DNA from: Lachnospiraceae bacterium
GTDB taxonomy: Bacteria; Bacillota; Clostridia; Lachnospirales; Lachnospiraceae
Direction: 5' to 3'
Length of the DNA: 64,000 bases
NCBI GenBank assembly: GCA_009774175.1
Contig: VSNG01000005.1
Location: 1-64,000, forward strand
Made by a program: the position numbers and the translations under genes. This document shows, in pieces, positions 45,029 to 52,722 of this stretch (position 1 is the stretch's first letter; every line of letters begins with the position of its first letter). A model generated the notes under the pieces. That model did not search any database. It was not told the origin of the DNA and saw nothing but the letters and a program-made list of their open reading frames with translations.

Positions 45029-45442
45029 ATGAAAAACTTATTACACAACTTCATTCACTGCGGCCTGCTGGGGTGGTTTCTGGAAATCGCCTTCACGGCC
45101 TTTCATGCCTTCCGCAGAAGGGACTACCGGCTGCCCGGCGCTACCTCCGTTTGGATGTTCCCCATCTACGGTCTGGCCGCCCTGCTTGCGCCGATCTGCC
45201 GTCTGCTCAAAAACCGCTCTGTACTGTTTCGCGGGCTTACTTATACCGGGCTCATCTTCACCGGGGAATTTCTCACCGGCATGTGGCTGAACCGCCGCGA
45301 GATCTGTCCCTGGAACTACGAACGCTCCCGCTGGAATTTGTGCCGGGTAATCCGCCTCGACTACGCTCCCTGCTGGTTTATCACAGGGCTGCTTTTTGAG
45401 CGGCTTCTTCGGGAAAACGACCCTTCCCTGCGGCCCGACTAA
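45029..45442 (+). CDS. CmpB-like putative membrane permease protein
   Basis: 137 aa from ATG 45029; a GTG at 45023 is also possible and neither has a clear ribosome site. Three or four hydrophobic segments are present. WMFPIYGLAALLAPI, LTYTGLIFTGEFLTG and CPWNYERSRWNLCRVIRLDY match the family annotated as 'putative ABC transporter permease' (CmpB type). No nucleotide-binding partner is near, and transport has not been shown for this family as far as I know. It is divergent from folC and convergent with the PH-domain gene. Confidence 0.7.
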   Translation: MKNLLHNFIHCGLLGWFLEIAFTAFHAFRRRDYRLPGATSVWMFPIYGLAALLAPICRLLKNRSVLFRGLTYTGLIFTGEFLTGMWLNRREICPWNYERSRWNLCRVIRLDYAPCWFITGLLFERLLRENDPSLRPD

Positions 45443-45496
45443 GCTCTGCCAGACAGATGCGCCGCAGACTTCATTCTGCCCTGTCAGAGGGATTCC

Positions 45497-45919
45497 TCAG
45501 TCTTCGTCGATATCGTCCGCGTCAATGTTTAACGTATTTAAGGTGCGCCTCTTTCTTCTGGCCTCCTCGGAAGCATGCAGGATGTAGTTCTTGATCTCCT
45601 TCGCGTTCTTAATATGCTCCAGGAAAAGCTGGGGATGGGTATTGTCTCCCGTATAGCACGCCACTGTACCCAGACCGAAAATGCGCTCCACAAGGCTGGT
45701 CTTTAATTCCACATCCTGCACCTTATATAAATAACAGTCGTTTTCCGTAGTGCTGAGCAGTCCCACGTTAATGGTGATTACCCGCTCGTTAATGGTATAC
45801 TTTGTAAATGTAAAGGGCAGTCCCAAAAAGAGCCAACGCTTGCGCTCCACATACTCCTTTACCTCACCCTCGTCCTCATGATGGTCTTCCCGTAAAACTT
45901 CCTCTCTATTTTCTTCCAT
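45497..45919 (-). CDS. Bacterial PH-domain (bPH2/DUF304) protein
   Basis: 140 aa. After an acidic N-terminus (about 1-25), the domain FTFTKYTINERVITINVGLLSTTENDCYLYKVQDVELKTS, split here by position 37-76, matches bPH2: start strands, a conserved Y-x-V-x-D segment and a loop IFGLGTVACYTGD. No membrane helix, unlike many DUF304 proteins, so it may be cytoplasmic. The C-terminus is basic then acidic. It has its own promoter at 45961-45989. Function is unknown; such domains usually mediate protein or lipid contacts. Confidence 0.75.
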   Translation of the reverse strand: MEENREEVLREDHHEDEGEVKEYVERKRWLFLGLPFTFTKYTINERVITINVGLLSTTENDCYLYKVQDVELKTSLVERIFGLGTVACYTGDNTHPQLFLEHIKNAKEIKNYILHASEEARRKRRTLNTLNIDADDIDED

Positions 45920-45960
45920 AAATACGATTTCCTTTCTTTTTCCCTGCGTATTGCTAAATC

Positions 45961-45989
45961 ATTTTACCACATTTGCGGCCGGTTCACAA
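45961..45989 (-). promoter_or_regulatory. Promoter of the PH-domain gene
   Basis: TTGTGA (45989-45984), 17 nt, TAAAAT (45966-45961) on the minus strand, about 42 nt before the ATG. Back to back with the nitroreductase promoter. Confidence 0.65.
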
Positions 45990-46037
45990 GTTTTCCGGTG
46001 GTACGAGAAGGCCCTTCTCAAATAAGCGCACGCCCCC

Positions 46038-46066
46038 TTGCGCGCCCCCTCCCTTTGTGCTATGAT
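46038..46066 (+). promoter_or_regulatory. Probable promoter of the nitroreductase gene
   Basis: TTGCGC (46038-46043), 17 nt, TATGAT (46061-46066). AAGGAGG lies 8 nt before the ATG at 46121. If the hairpin at 46670 is read through, this promoter also serves pyrBI. Confidence 0.55.
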
Positions 46067-46120
46067 ATACAAAATATAGTAAGAGAAGATCAACCACACA
46101 CATCATAAGGAGGATTTTGC

Positions 46121-46663
46121 ATGACCGCTAAAGACTGTATCTTAGGGCGCAGAAGCATACGAAAATTTAAAGCAGACGCTGTCTCGCGGGAGCTTTTGGC
46201 CGAGATCGTTGAAACAGCTTCCTATTCTCCCAGCTGGAAGCACACGCAGATCACCCGCTACATAGCCGTGGAGGGCGCGTTAAAGGACAGGATTGCCAGA
46301 GAGTGCACTTCCATGTATCCCCCCAACGGTGATATTATTGCGGCAGCGCCTGTTCTGATGGCTATTACCATTATTAAAAACCGCAGCGGTTTCGAGCGCG
46401 ACGGATCGTTCAGCACCCCCAGAGGAGACGGCTGGCAGATGTACGACGCCGGTATTGCATCCCAGAGCCTCTGCCTTGCGGCTTACGAGAAGGGGCTTGG
46501 TTCCGTGATTCTCGGTCTCTTTGACCAGAGCGCGGCGGAGTCCTTATTACAGCTTCCCGAAGACAGGGAGCTGGTAGCGTTGATTCCTGTAGGCTATCCC
46601 GATGAAACGCCTGCTGTTCCCAGAAGAAAGCCTGTGGAGGAATTATTATCTTACCAATCCTGA
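46121..46663 (+). CDS. Nitroreductase-family FMN oxidoreductase
   Basis: 180 aa. The FMN-binding start is RRSIRKFKADAVSRELL (residues 10-26), with SYSPSWKHTQ near 44, AGIASQSLCLAAYEKGLGSVIL near 112 and LIPVGYPDE near 156. Family members reduce nitro groups, quinones or flavins with NAD(P)H. The protein is short but within the range of the family. It lies directly upstream of pyrB with a terminator-like hairpin between. The substrate cannot be inferred. Confidence 0.9.
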   Translation: MTAKDCILGRRSIRKFKADAVSRELLAEIVETASYSPSWKHTQITRYIAVEGALKDRIARECTSMYPPNGDIIAAAPVLMAITIIKNRSGFERDGSFSTPRGDGWQMYDAGIASQSLCLAAYEKGLGSVILGLFDQSAAESLLQLPEDRELVALIPVGYPDETPAVPRRKPVEELLSYQS

Positions 46664-46669
46664 ATTTAT

Positions 46670-46703
46670 AAAAATAGAAGAGAATGCTCTCTTCTATTTT
46701 TTT
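46670..46703 (+). terminator. Terminator or attenuator between the nitroreductase gene and pyrB
   Basis: AAAAATAGAAGAGA (46670-46683) and TCTCTTCTATTTTT (46688-46701) form a perfect 14-bp stem with an ATGC loop and a run of T. The hairpin starts 6 nt after the nitroreductase stop and ends only 32 nt before pyrB, too close for a separate promoter. Confidence 0.85.
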
Positions 46704-46734
46704 CGAATATCTTGCAAAGGAGTGTTACCCATCT

Positions 46735-47646
46735 ATGAGACATTTAATGAACCCGCTTGATTTTTCGGTCGAAGAGCTTGACAGGCTCTTTGATCTGGCT
46801 AACAGAATTGAAGCTGATCCCGCCAGCTACGCCCACGCCTGCGAGGGCAAAAAACTGGCTACCTGCTTCTATGAACCGAGCACGCGCACGCGTTTAAGCT
46901 TTGAAGCCGCCATGCTGAACCTGGGCGGACAGATTCTGGGCTTTTCGGACGCGGCGTCTTCCTCCGCCACAAAAGGCGAGAGCGTTTCAGATACCATCCG
47001 CATCGTCTCCTGCTATGCGGATATCTGCGCCATGCGCCATCCCAAGGAAGGCGCTCCCATGGTGGCGGCCTCCCGTTCCGGCATTCCCGTAATCAATGCG
47101 GGGGACGGCGGACACCAGCACCCCACCCAGACTCTTACGGACCTGCTCACAATCCGTTCCCTGAAAGGGCGGCTTGGCGGATTTACCATAGGGCTTTGCG
47201 GCGACCTGAAATTCGGCCGTACCGTGCACTCCCTCATAAACGCTCTGATCCGTTATCCCGACATCCGCTTTATCTTCATCTCCCCCGAAGAATTAAAAGT
47301 GCCTGACTATATCACGGATATGCTGACCGAAAAAGGCATCCCCTATGAAGAAGTTATCCGGCTGGAAAACTGCATGCCGCAGCTTGATCTGCTCTACATG
47401 ACAAGGGTACAGAAGGAACGCTTTTTTAACGAAGAAGACTATGTGCGGCTGAAAGATTTCTATATATTGGACAAGGAAAAGCTCTCGGCGGCCAAGGAAG
47501 ACATGCTTGTCCTCCATCCCCTGCCCCGGGTCAATGAAATCTCCGTAGAGGTTGACGACGACCCCCGCGCCGTCTATTTCAAACAGGCGCAGTACGGCGT
47601 TTATGTCAGGATGGCGCTTATCCTGACGCTGCTCGATCTGGCGTAA
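46735..47646 (+). CDS. pyrB: Aspartate carbamoyltransferase catalytic subunit
   Basis: 303 aa from MRHLMNPLDFSVEELD, with AAAGGAG 12 nt upstream. An in-frame ATG at 46684, inside the hairpin loop, would add 17 residues. The carbamoyl-phosphate site is STRTRLSFEAAMLNLGG (about 52-68). Further marks are SVSDTIR, MRHPKEGAP, NAGDGGHQHPTQTLTDL (about 123), the aspartate-loop TRVQKERF and LHPLPRV. It catalyses the first committed pyrimidine step. The regulatory subunit follows 71 bp later. The tail is typical of the class that pairs with PyrI. Confidence 0.96.
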   Translation: MRHLMNPLDFSVEELDRLFDLANRIEADPASYAHACEGKKLATCFYEPSTRTRLSFEAAMLNLGGQILGFSDAASSSATKGESVSDTIRIVSCYADICAMRHPKEGAPMVAASRSGIPVINAGDGGHQHPTQTLTDLLTIRSLKGRLGGFTIGLCGDLKFGRTVHSLINALIRYPDIRFIFISPEELKVPDYITDMLTEKGIPYEEVIRLENCMPQLDLLYMTRVQKERFFNEEDYVRLKDFYILDKEKLSAAKEDMLVLHPLPRVNEISVEVDDDPRAVYFKQAQYGVYVRMALILTLLDLA

Positions 47647-47717
47647 AATCCTTCGGATTTAACGCCGCGGGATTTGCTCCAAAATCCCCAATCACCATAT
47701 AATTAAGGAGGATTACC

Positions 47718-48155
47718 ATGTTAAACGTTGGAAAAATCGAGGAAGGCTTTGTGCTCGACCACATTGAAGCAGGCAAAAGCCTTGACATCTATCATCACTT
47801 AAAGCTGGATAAACTGGACTGCACGGTTGCGATCATCAAAAATGCCCGCAGCAATAAGATGGGTAAAAAAGATATTTTAAAAGTGGAATGCGACATTAAC
47901 ACGCTGAATCTGGATATCCTTGCCTTTATCGACCATAACATCACCGTCAACGTAATCAAGGACGGCGAGATCGTGGACAAAAAAGAGCTGGTGCTTCCCC
48001 GCGAAATTCATAATGTAATCAGATGCAAAAACCCCCGCTGTATTACCTCCATCGAGCAGGGGCTGCCGCACATTTTCGTACTGGCGGACGAGGAAAAGGA
48101 AATCTACCGTTGCAAATACTGCGAAGAAAAGGCAGGAACCTCTTCTACCTGGTAG
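47718..48155 (+). CDS. pyrI: Aspartate carbamoyltransferase regulatory subunit
   Basis: 145 aa. The N-terminal allosteric domain binds nucleotides (GKSLDIYHHLKLDKLDCTVA). The C-terminal zinc domain has four cysteines in C-x4-C and C-x2-C form (CKNPRC and CKYC). It binds PyrB trimers and confers CTP inhibition. An AAGGAGG site lies 7 nt before the ATG. The pyrB-pyrI gap holds two short hairpins (near 47644 and 47670) without T-runs. Its last 11 bp overlap the convergent HD-GYP gene. Confidence 0.95.
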   Translation: MLNVGKIEEGFVLDHIEAGKSLDIYHHLKLDKLDCTVAIIKNARSNKMGKKDILKVECDINTLNLDILAFIDHNITVNVIKDGEIVDKKELVLPREIHNVIRCKNPRCITSIEQGLPHIFVLADEEKEIYRCKYCEEKAGTSSTW

Positions 48156-48909
48156 GTTCCCGCCTGTTCTGGGCCGCTCTCTTTTCAAATTTTTCTCTGG
48201 CTTTTTCCAGACACGAAAGGAGTTTCGGGGAAAACTGACCGCACTCTCCCCGCATAATCATATCGTAAGCCTGCGCGGGCGTATAAGCGCTTTTATAGCA
48301 GCGTTCGCTGACCAACGCGTCATATACGTCCGCCACAGAAACAATCTGCGCGGCAATGGGGATTTCCTCTCCCTTCAATCCGTCGGGATACCCGCTTCCG
48401 TCGTACCGCTCATGGTGATGCCTGCAAATCTCATAGCTTGCCCTGCCGTACTCGCTCTCCTGAATTTCCCCGAGCATCTCAATGATTTCACACCCCTTTA
48501 TAGTGTGCATCTTCATTATCGCAAACTCTTCCTCGCTAAGCCTCCCCGGCTTTAGGAGAATGGCGTCTGAAATCGCTATTTTTCCCACGTCATGCATAGC
48601 CGCAGCCGCAGCAATCACGTCCACATCCGCTTCGTTCAGCCGATACTCCGGGTAAAGCGCCGCTACATATCCGGCCAGGATTCTCGTAAAATCCTTTACC
48701 CGTCTGACATGGTCGCCCGATTCCAGATTTCGGAACTCCACCACATTGCTCATGGTCTCTATAATACGTTCATTCATGCGCTGCAGTTCCTGTGCCTGCT
48801 TTCGCAGCACGCTGGACTGCAGCGCAGCAAGTTCTTCGAGGTGGCGCTTTGTGTATCGTTTCCCGCCGCCTTTATCCTTCGTGCGTGATATTACGCCCGA
48901 ATTTTTCAT
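48145..48909 (-). CDS. HD-GYP domain phosphohydrolase
   Basis: 254 aa from ATG 48909; an in-frame ATG at 48927 would begin inside pnp. A short basic N-terminus and a helical linker (about 30-70) lead into the domain. The HD motif is MHDVGKIAISDAIL near residue 106, and the GYP motif is HHERYDGSGYPDGLKGEEIP near 163. HD-GYP enzymes degrade cyclic di-GMP, and some hydrolyse other cyclic dinucleotides. No receiver or sensor domain is attached, unlike most family members. It follows pnp with no gap and is convergent with pyrI, so it is probably expressed by read-through from rpsO-pnp. Confidence 0.9.
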   Translation of the reverse strand: MKNSGVISRTKDKGGGKRYTKRHLEELAALQSSVLRKQAQELQRMNERIIETMSNVVEFRNLESGDHVRRVKDFTRILAGYVAALYPEYRLNEADVDVIAAAAAMHDVGKIAISDAILLKPGRLSEEEFAIMKMHTIKGCEIIEMLGEIQESEYGRASYEICRHHHERYDGSGYPDGLKGEEIPIAAQIVSVADVYDALVSERCYKSAYTPAQAYDMIMRGECGQFSPKLLSCLEKAREKFEKRAAQNRREPTR

Positions 48910-48910
48910 A

Positions 48911-51001
48911 TTATACCTGTGCCACATCCTTCATGGAGAAACTGATCCGTCCCATCTTGTCCTTGCCAAGGCATACAACCGTTACCTTATCGCCGAGGGT
49001 CAGCACATCCTCCACACGGTTGATTCTCTCCTTCGCAATCTTGGAAATATGAACCATACCTTCCTTGCCCGGCGCAAACTCGATAAACGCGCCGAACTCC
49101 TTAATGCTTACCACCGTTCCCTGGAAAATCTGTCCTTCTTCAAAATCCGTGGTAATCATCTTGATCATGTCCACAGCCTTGTCCATCATCTCATGATCCG
49201 TACCGCATACGGAAACCTGTCCCTCGTCGTTAATGTCAATCTTCACGCCTGTGCGGGCAATGATCTCATTGATCGTCTTGCCGCGCTGTCCAACCACATC
49301 GCCGATCTTGTCGGGATCAATCTGAATGGAAATAATCTTGGGAGCGTAAGGGCCGACCTCCTTACGGGGTGCGGAAATGGCAGGACTCATGCAGTTTGCC
49401 ATAATAAACTCTCTGGCCTCGCGGCATCTTCCGATAGCGCCCTCCACAATGGGTTTTGTCAGTCCGTGAATCTTAATATCCATCTGAATGGCAGTAATGC
49501 CGTCATGGGTGCCGGTCACCTTAAAGTCCATATCGCCGAAGAAGTCCTCAAGACCCTGGATATCTGTCAAAAGCACGAAATCATCATCCGTATCCCCTGT
49601 TACCAGACCGCAGGAAATACCCGCTACCATCTTCTTTATGGGCACGCCTGCCGCCATCAGGGACATGCAGGACGCACAGGTAGACGCCATAGAGGTGGAA
49701 CCGTTTGACTCAAAGGTCTCGGATACGGTACGGATTGCATAAGGGAACTCTTCTTCGGAAGGCAGTACCGGGAGCAATGCCCTTTCCGCCAGCGCGCCAT
49801 GCCCGATCTCTCTTCTTCCGGGTCCTCTGCTCACCTTCGTCTCGCCTACGGAATAGGACGGGAAATTGTAGTGATGCATATATCTCTTGGCCGTAATGTT
49901 CTCATCCAGTCCGTCCACCTTCTGCATCTCGGAAAGGGGCGCCAGTGTGCAGACATTACAGATTTGGGTCTGTCCTCTGGTAAACATTGCAGAACCGTGC
50001 ACTCTCGGAATGATATCAACCTCCGCCGCAAGGGGTCTGATCTGATCCAGCGCACGTCCGTCGGGACGCTTGTGGTCTTTCAGAATCATCTTGCGCACGG
50101 TCTTCTTCTGATACTGATATACCGCCTCGCCGAGCACTGCAAGGTAATCCTCCTTATCAGCGAAAGCCTCTTCCAGCTTTGCAGTGACGTTTCTGATATT
50201 CTCCTCACGCACCTGCTTCTCGTCAGTAAAGACCGCCTTCTCCATCTCTTCGGGGGAAACGATCTTCTTCATCTCTTCAAACATCTCCTCGGGAACCGCA
50301 CAGCTTTCATATGTGTGCTTGGGCTTGCCAACCTCGGCCACGATGTTGTTGATAAAGGAAATCAAAGTCTGGTTCACCTCATGAGCCTTGTAGATGGCCT
50401 CCAGCACCTTTGCCTCCGGCACCTCGTTGGCGCCAGCCTCAATCATCATTACCTTTTCAGCGGTGGAAGCCACCGTCATTTTCAGGTCGCCCTTGTCCCA
50501 CTGCTCCTGAGACGGGTTGACAATCAGCTCGCCGTCCACCATACCCATCTGGGTCATCGCGCAGGGACCTGCAAAGGGAATGTCGGAAATGCATGTCGCA
50601 ATCGCCGTACCGATCATAGCAACCAGCTCCGGACGACATGCCGGATCCACGCTCATTACAAGATTGTTTAATGTCACATCGTTGCGGTAATCCTTCGGGA
50701 ACAGCGGTCTCATGGGCCTGTCGATCACACGGCTTGTCAGGATCGCGTTCTCGGAGGGTTTTCCCTCTCTTTTATTGAAGCCGCCGGGGATCTTGCCTAC
50801 CGAATAAAACTTCTCCTCATACTCCACACTACAGGGAAAGAAATCAATCCCGTCCCTTGGTTTATCAGAAGCCGTCGCCGTCGATAAAACGGTGGTCTCA
50901 CCATACTGCATAAAGGCGCAGCCGTTTGCCTGTTTGCCAACTCTGCCAATGTCTACCCGAAGGGTACGGCCGGCAAGTTCCATTGTGTAGCTCTTGTACA
51001 T
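48911..51001 (-). CDS. pnp: Polynucleotide phosphorylase
   Basis: 696 aa from MYKSYTMELAGRTLRVDIG, with GGAGAG upstream. Two RNase PH-like halves: GKQANGCAFMQYGETTVLSTA near residue 25, and RPDGRALDQIRPL near 325 with SNGSTSMASTCA. Then a KH domain (GQRGKTINEIIARTGVKIDI) and an S1 domain (GTVVSIKEFGAFIEFAPGKEGMVHISKI). It degrades RNA 3' to 5' with phosphate and can add tails. It follows rpsO by 108 bp containing a hairpin, the same pairing as in many bacteria. Confidence 0.97.
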   Translation of the reverse strand: MYKSYTMELAGRTLRVDIGRVGKQANGCAFMQYGETTVLSTATASDKPRDGIDFFPCSVEYEEKFYSVGKIPGGFNKREGKPSENAILTSRVIDRPMRPLFPKDYRNDVTLNNLVMSVDPACRPELVAMIGTAIATCISDIPFAGPCAMTQMGMVDGELIVNPSQEQWDKGDLKMTVASTAEKVMMIEAGANEVPEAKVLEAIYKAHEVNQTLISFINNIVAEVGKPKHTYESCAVPEEMFEEMKKIVSPEEMEKAVFTDEKQVREENIRNVTAKLEEAFADKEDYLAVLGEAVYQYQKKTVRKMILKDHKRPDGRALDQIRPLAAEVDIIPRVHGSAMFTRGQTQICNVCTLAPLSEMQKVDGLDENITAKRYMHHYNFPSYSVGETKVSRGPGRREIGHGALAERALLPVLPSEEEFPYAIRTVSETFESNGSTSMASTCASCMSLMAAGVPIKKMVAGISCGLVTGDTDDDFVLLTDIQGLEDFFGDMDFKVTGTHDGITAIQMDIKIHGLTKPIVEGAIGRCREAREFIMANCMSPAISAPRKEVGPYAPKIISIQIDPDKIGDVVGQRGKTINEIIARTGVKIDINDEGQVSVCGTDHEMMDKAVDMIKMITTDFEEGQIFQGTVVSIKEFGAFIEFAPGKEGMVHISKIAKERINRVEDVLTLGDKVTVVCLGKDKMGRISFSMKDVAQV

Positions 51002-51058
51002 AATCTTCTCTCCTTCTTCTTCTCTCTTCTTTTCCTCTTTGCACCTATAATATAGAAA

Positions 51059-51097
51059 AGCGGATTTAGGGTCGGACCTGCCAACCCTATCTCCGCT
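51059..51097 (-). terminator. Hairpin between rpsO and pnp
   Basis: AGCGGA (51059-51064) with TCCGCT (51092-51097), plus inner TAGGGT/ACCCTA. On the minus strand it is followed by TTTTCTAT. It can end rpsO transcripts and allow partial read-through to pnp, or act as an RNase processing site. Confidence 0.7.
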
Positions 51098-51109
51098 CAT
51101 CATCCTCAC

Positions 51110-51376
51110 TTATTTACGAAGTCCAAGTCTCTCGATCAGTGCACGATATCTCTCGATATCCTTATCCTTCAGATAGCCGAGCAAACCACGTCTCTGACCT
51201 ACCATTTTCAGAAGTCCTCTTCTGGAATGATGATCCTTCGGGTGCTCTTTCAAGTGCTCTGTAAGCTCCTGAATCCGCTCCGTCAGAACTGCAATCTGTA
51301 CCTCCGGCGAACCGGTGTCGCCCTCAGATCTGGCAAACTCTTTGATAATTGCTGTTTTCTTTTCCTTAGAAATCAT
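51110..51376 (-). CDS. rpsO: 30S ribosomal protein S15
   Basis: 88 aa, the usual length. S15 signatures: EFARSEGDTGSPEVQIAVLT (10-29), LTEHLKEHPKDHHSRRGLL (38-56) and GYLKDKDIERYRALIERLGL at the end. It binds 16S rRNA in the platform of the small subunit. Its ribosome site AAAGGAG is 7 nt before the ATG. The roughly 100-nt leader can form two hairpins, which suggests the autogenous control known for rpsO. pnp follows in the same direction. Confidence 0.98.
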   Translation of the reverse strand: MISKEKKTAIIKEFARSEGDTGSPEVQIAVLTERIQELTEHLKEHPKDHHSRRGLLKMVGQRRGLLGYLKDKDIERYRALIERLGLRK

Positions 51377-51391
51377 ATTTTCTCCTTTCTC

Positions 51392-51441
51392 TCAGGGGAT
51401 TACCCTGATAACCGCCTGACACCAAGAAGGGGTCGGAGTGT
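51392..51441 (-). promoter_or_regulatory. Structured rpsO leader
   Basis: Two stems lie between promoter and start: TCAGGGG-AT-TACCCTGA at 51392-51408, immediately before the ribosome site, and GACAC/GTGTC arms at about 51417-51441. S15 is known to repress its own mRNA in several bacteria through such leaders; the fold here is unverified. Confidence 0.5.
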
Positions 51442-51478
51442 CCCGCCTCTGCGTGCCGGCTCAAACTCATACCATAAT

Positions 51479-51507
51479 ATCCTATCACAATGTGCCTCTA
51501 ATGTAAA
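51479..51507 (-). promoter_or_regulatory. rpsO promoter
   Basis: TTTACA (51507-51502), 17 nt, TAGGAT (51484-51479) on the minus strand, about 100 nt before the start codon. Confidence 0.6.
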
Positions 51508-51515
51508 GCAGATTT

Positions 51516-52682
51516 TTAGTCCTGCAATATCCGTACCGCCTTGAACGGCGAACGATAGGACACCTTGGAAATACGGATGCCGGTTCTGGGATTGCTGGCG
51601 TGAATCACCTGCCCGCCTCCGATGTAAATCGCCACATGGTTAATGGTCTTTCCCTTCCCGTAAAATATCAGATCTCCCGGTTTGGCTTCGGAAACCTTAA
51701 TGGTCGTGCCGCAGTTCGCCTGTGCCCTGGAGGAATGAGGCAGCGTCACGCCGTATTTCTTAAAGACGCTTAAAACAAAGCCGGAGCAGTCCGCTCCCTT
51801 GGTCAGACTGGTGCCGCCCCATACATAAGGATTGCCCAAAAACTCCTTCGCATACTGACAGATATCCACGCGCACATCTGAAATTCCCTGCCCGTAAAGC
51901 AGCTCGGACATCGTAATGGCTGTGCCAAGCTCCGCGCTGACCTCCACATACTCCCCGGAAACATACACCTCGTCGTCATCCAGGAATACCTTAACCCAGT
52001 CGCCCTCCACTGCCGACACCTCCAGCTCTTCGCCTCTTGGCACCAGCGTGATAACCTCCGAATCCGTATTCGCTTCCGCCCTGACCTTTAAGCTGTCCGT
52101 AGTAACCGTGGCTACGGTGACAGCCAGCTCTTCCGCCCTGAATTTGGCGGGAACGCCGGTCAAAAGATAATCCCGGCTCACATAACCGTCCACCTCGCCG
52201 GACTGAATATGCGCCCAGGTATCGTCCATATCAATGACCTCGCAGGCGGCGTCCTTTGGCAGCTTTCCCACCAGTCTTCCGTCCTCCGCGGCAATCGCAC
52301 GAATATTCAAATTATCGCTCACATTGGAAATACCCAGATTCGTATAGCCCCAGTTCGCATTTTTGGCCCGTTCATAAGCAAGCGCATAGTCTTCCGCCGT
52401 CTTATCCGCAATCAAAATCATGCCTGAACCAATCGTATCCTCTTCCAGAATCTCCATCGCCGACTCTTCGGCATCCTCCTGCGTCCCACCGTCAACAGGC
52501 GTCCCGTTTTCCGCGGCAGGCTCTCCGCCTTCCGTTCCCTCCGCCCCCTGTACGGGCTCCTCGTCCAGATCCAGCTGTCCGAAGGGAAGCAGATCCGGCA
52601 CAGGCATGGAAGCCTGTACCGGCAGCGATACAAATATCAGCATAACACATATTATTATAAGTAAGGTTTTCCGTTTCATCAT
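51516..52682 (-). CDS. Secreted SH3-NlpC/P60 cell-wall endopeptidase
   Basis: 388 aa from MMKRKTLLIIICVMLIFVSL, at 52682, which provides a signal peptide; cleavage is likely after QAS. An acidic E/G-rich linker follows (about 35-85). Two bacterial SH3 domains (about 105-170, DNLNIRAIAAEDG; about 180-240, DSLKVRAEANTDS) precede an NlpC/P60 domain. That domain has catalytic Cys in GADCSGFVLSVF (near 286) and His in INHVAIYIGGG. It would cut peptidoglycan stem peptides outside the cell. It starts 41 bp after the Na/Pi cotransporter gene, same direction. Confidence 0.92.
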   Translation of the reverse strand: MMKRKTLLIIICVMLIFVSLPVQASMPVPDLLPFGQLDLDEEPVQGAEGTEGGEPAAENGTPVDGGTQEDAEESAMEILEEDTIGSGMILIADKTAEDYALAYERAKNANWGYTNLGISNVSDNLNIRAIAAEDGRLVGKLPKDAACEVIDMDDTWAHIQSGEVDGYVSRDYLLTGVPAKFRAEELAVTVATVTTDSLKVRAEANTDSEVITLVPRGEELEVSAVEGDWVKVFLDDDEVYVSGEYVEVSAELGTAITMSELLYGQGISDVRVDICQYAKEFLGNPYVWGGTSLTKGADCSGFVLSVFKKYGVTLPHSSRAQANCGTTIKVSEAKPGDLIFYGKGKTINHVAIYIGGGQVIHASNPRTGIRISKVSYRSPFKAVRILQD

Positions 52683-52722
52683 TCGGAATCCGTTTCCTCT
52701 CCCCGGCCTTTGCCGCGTATTC

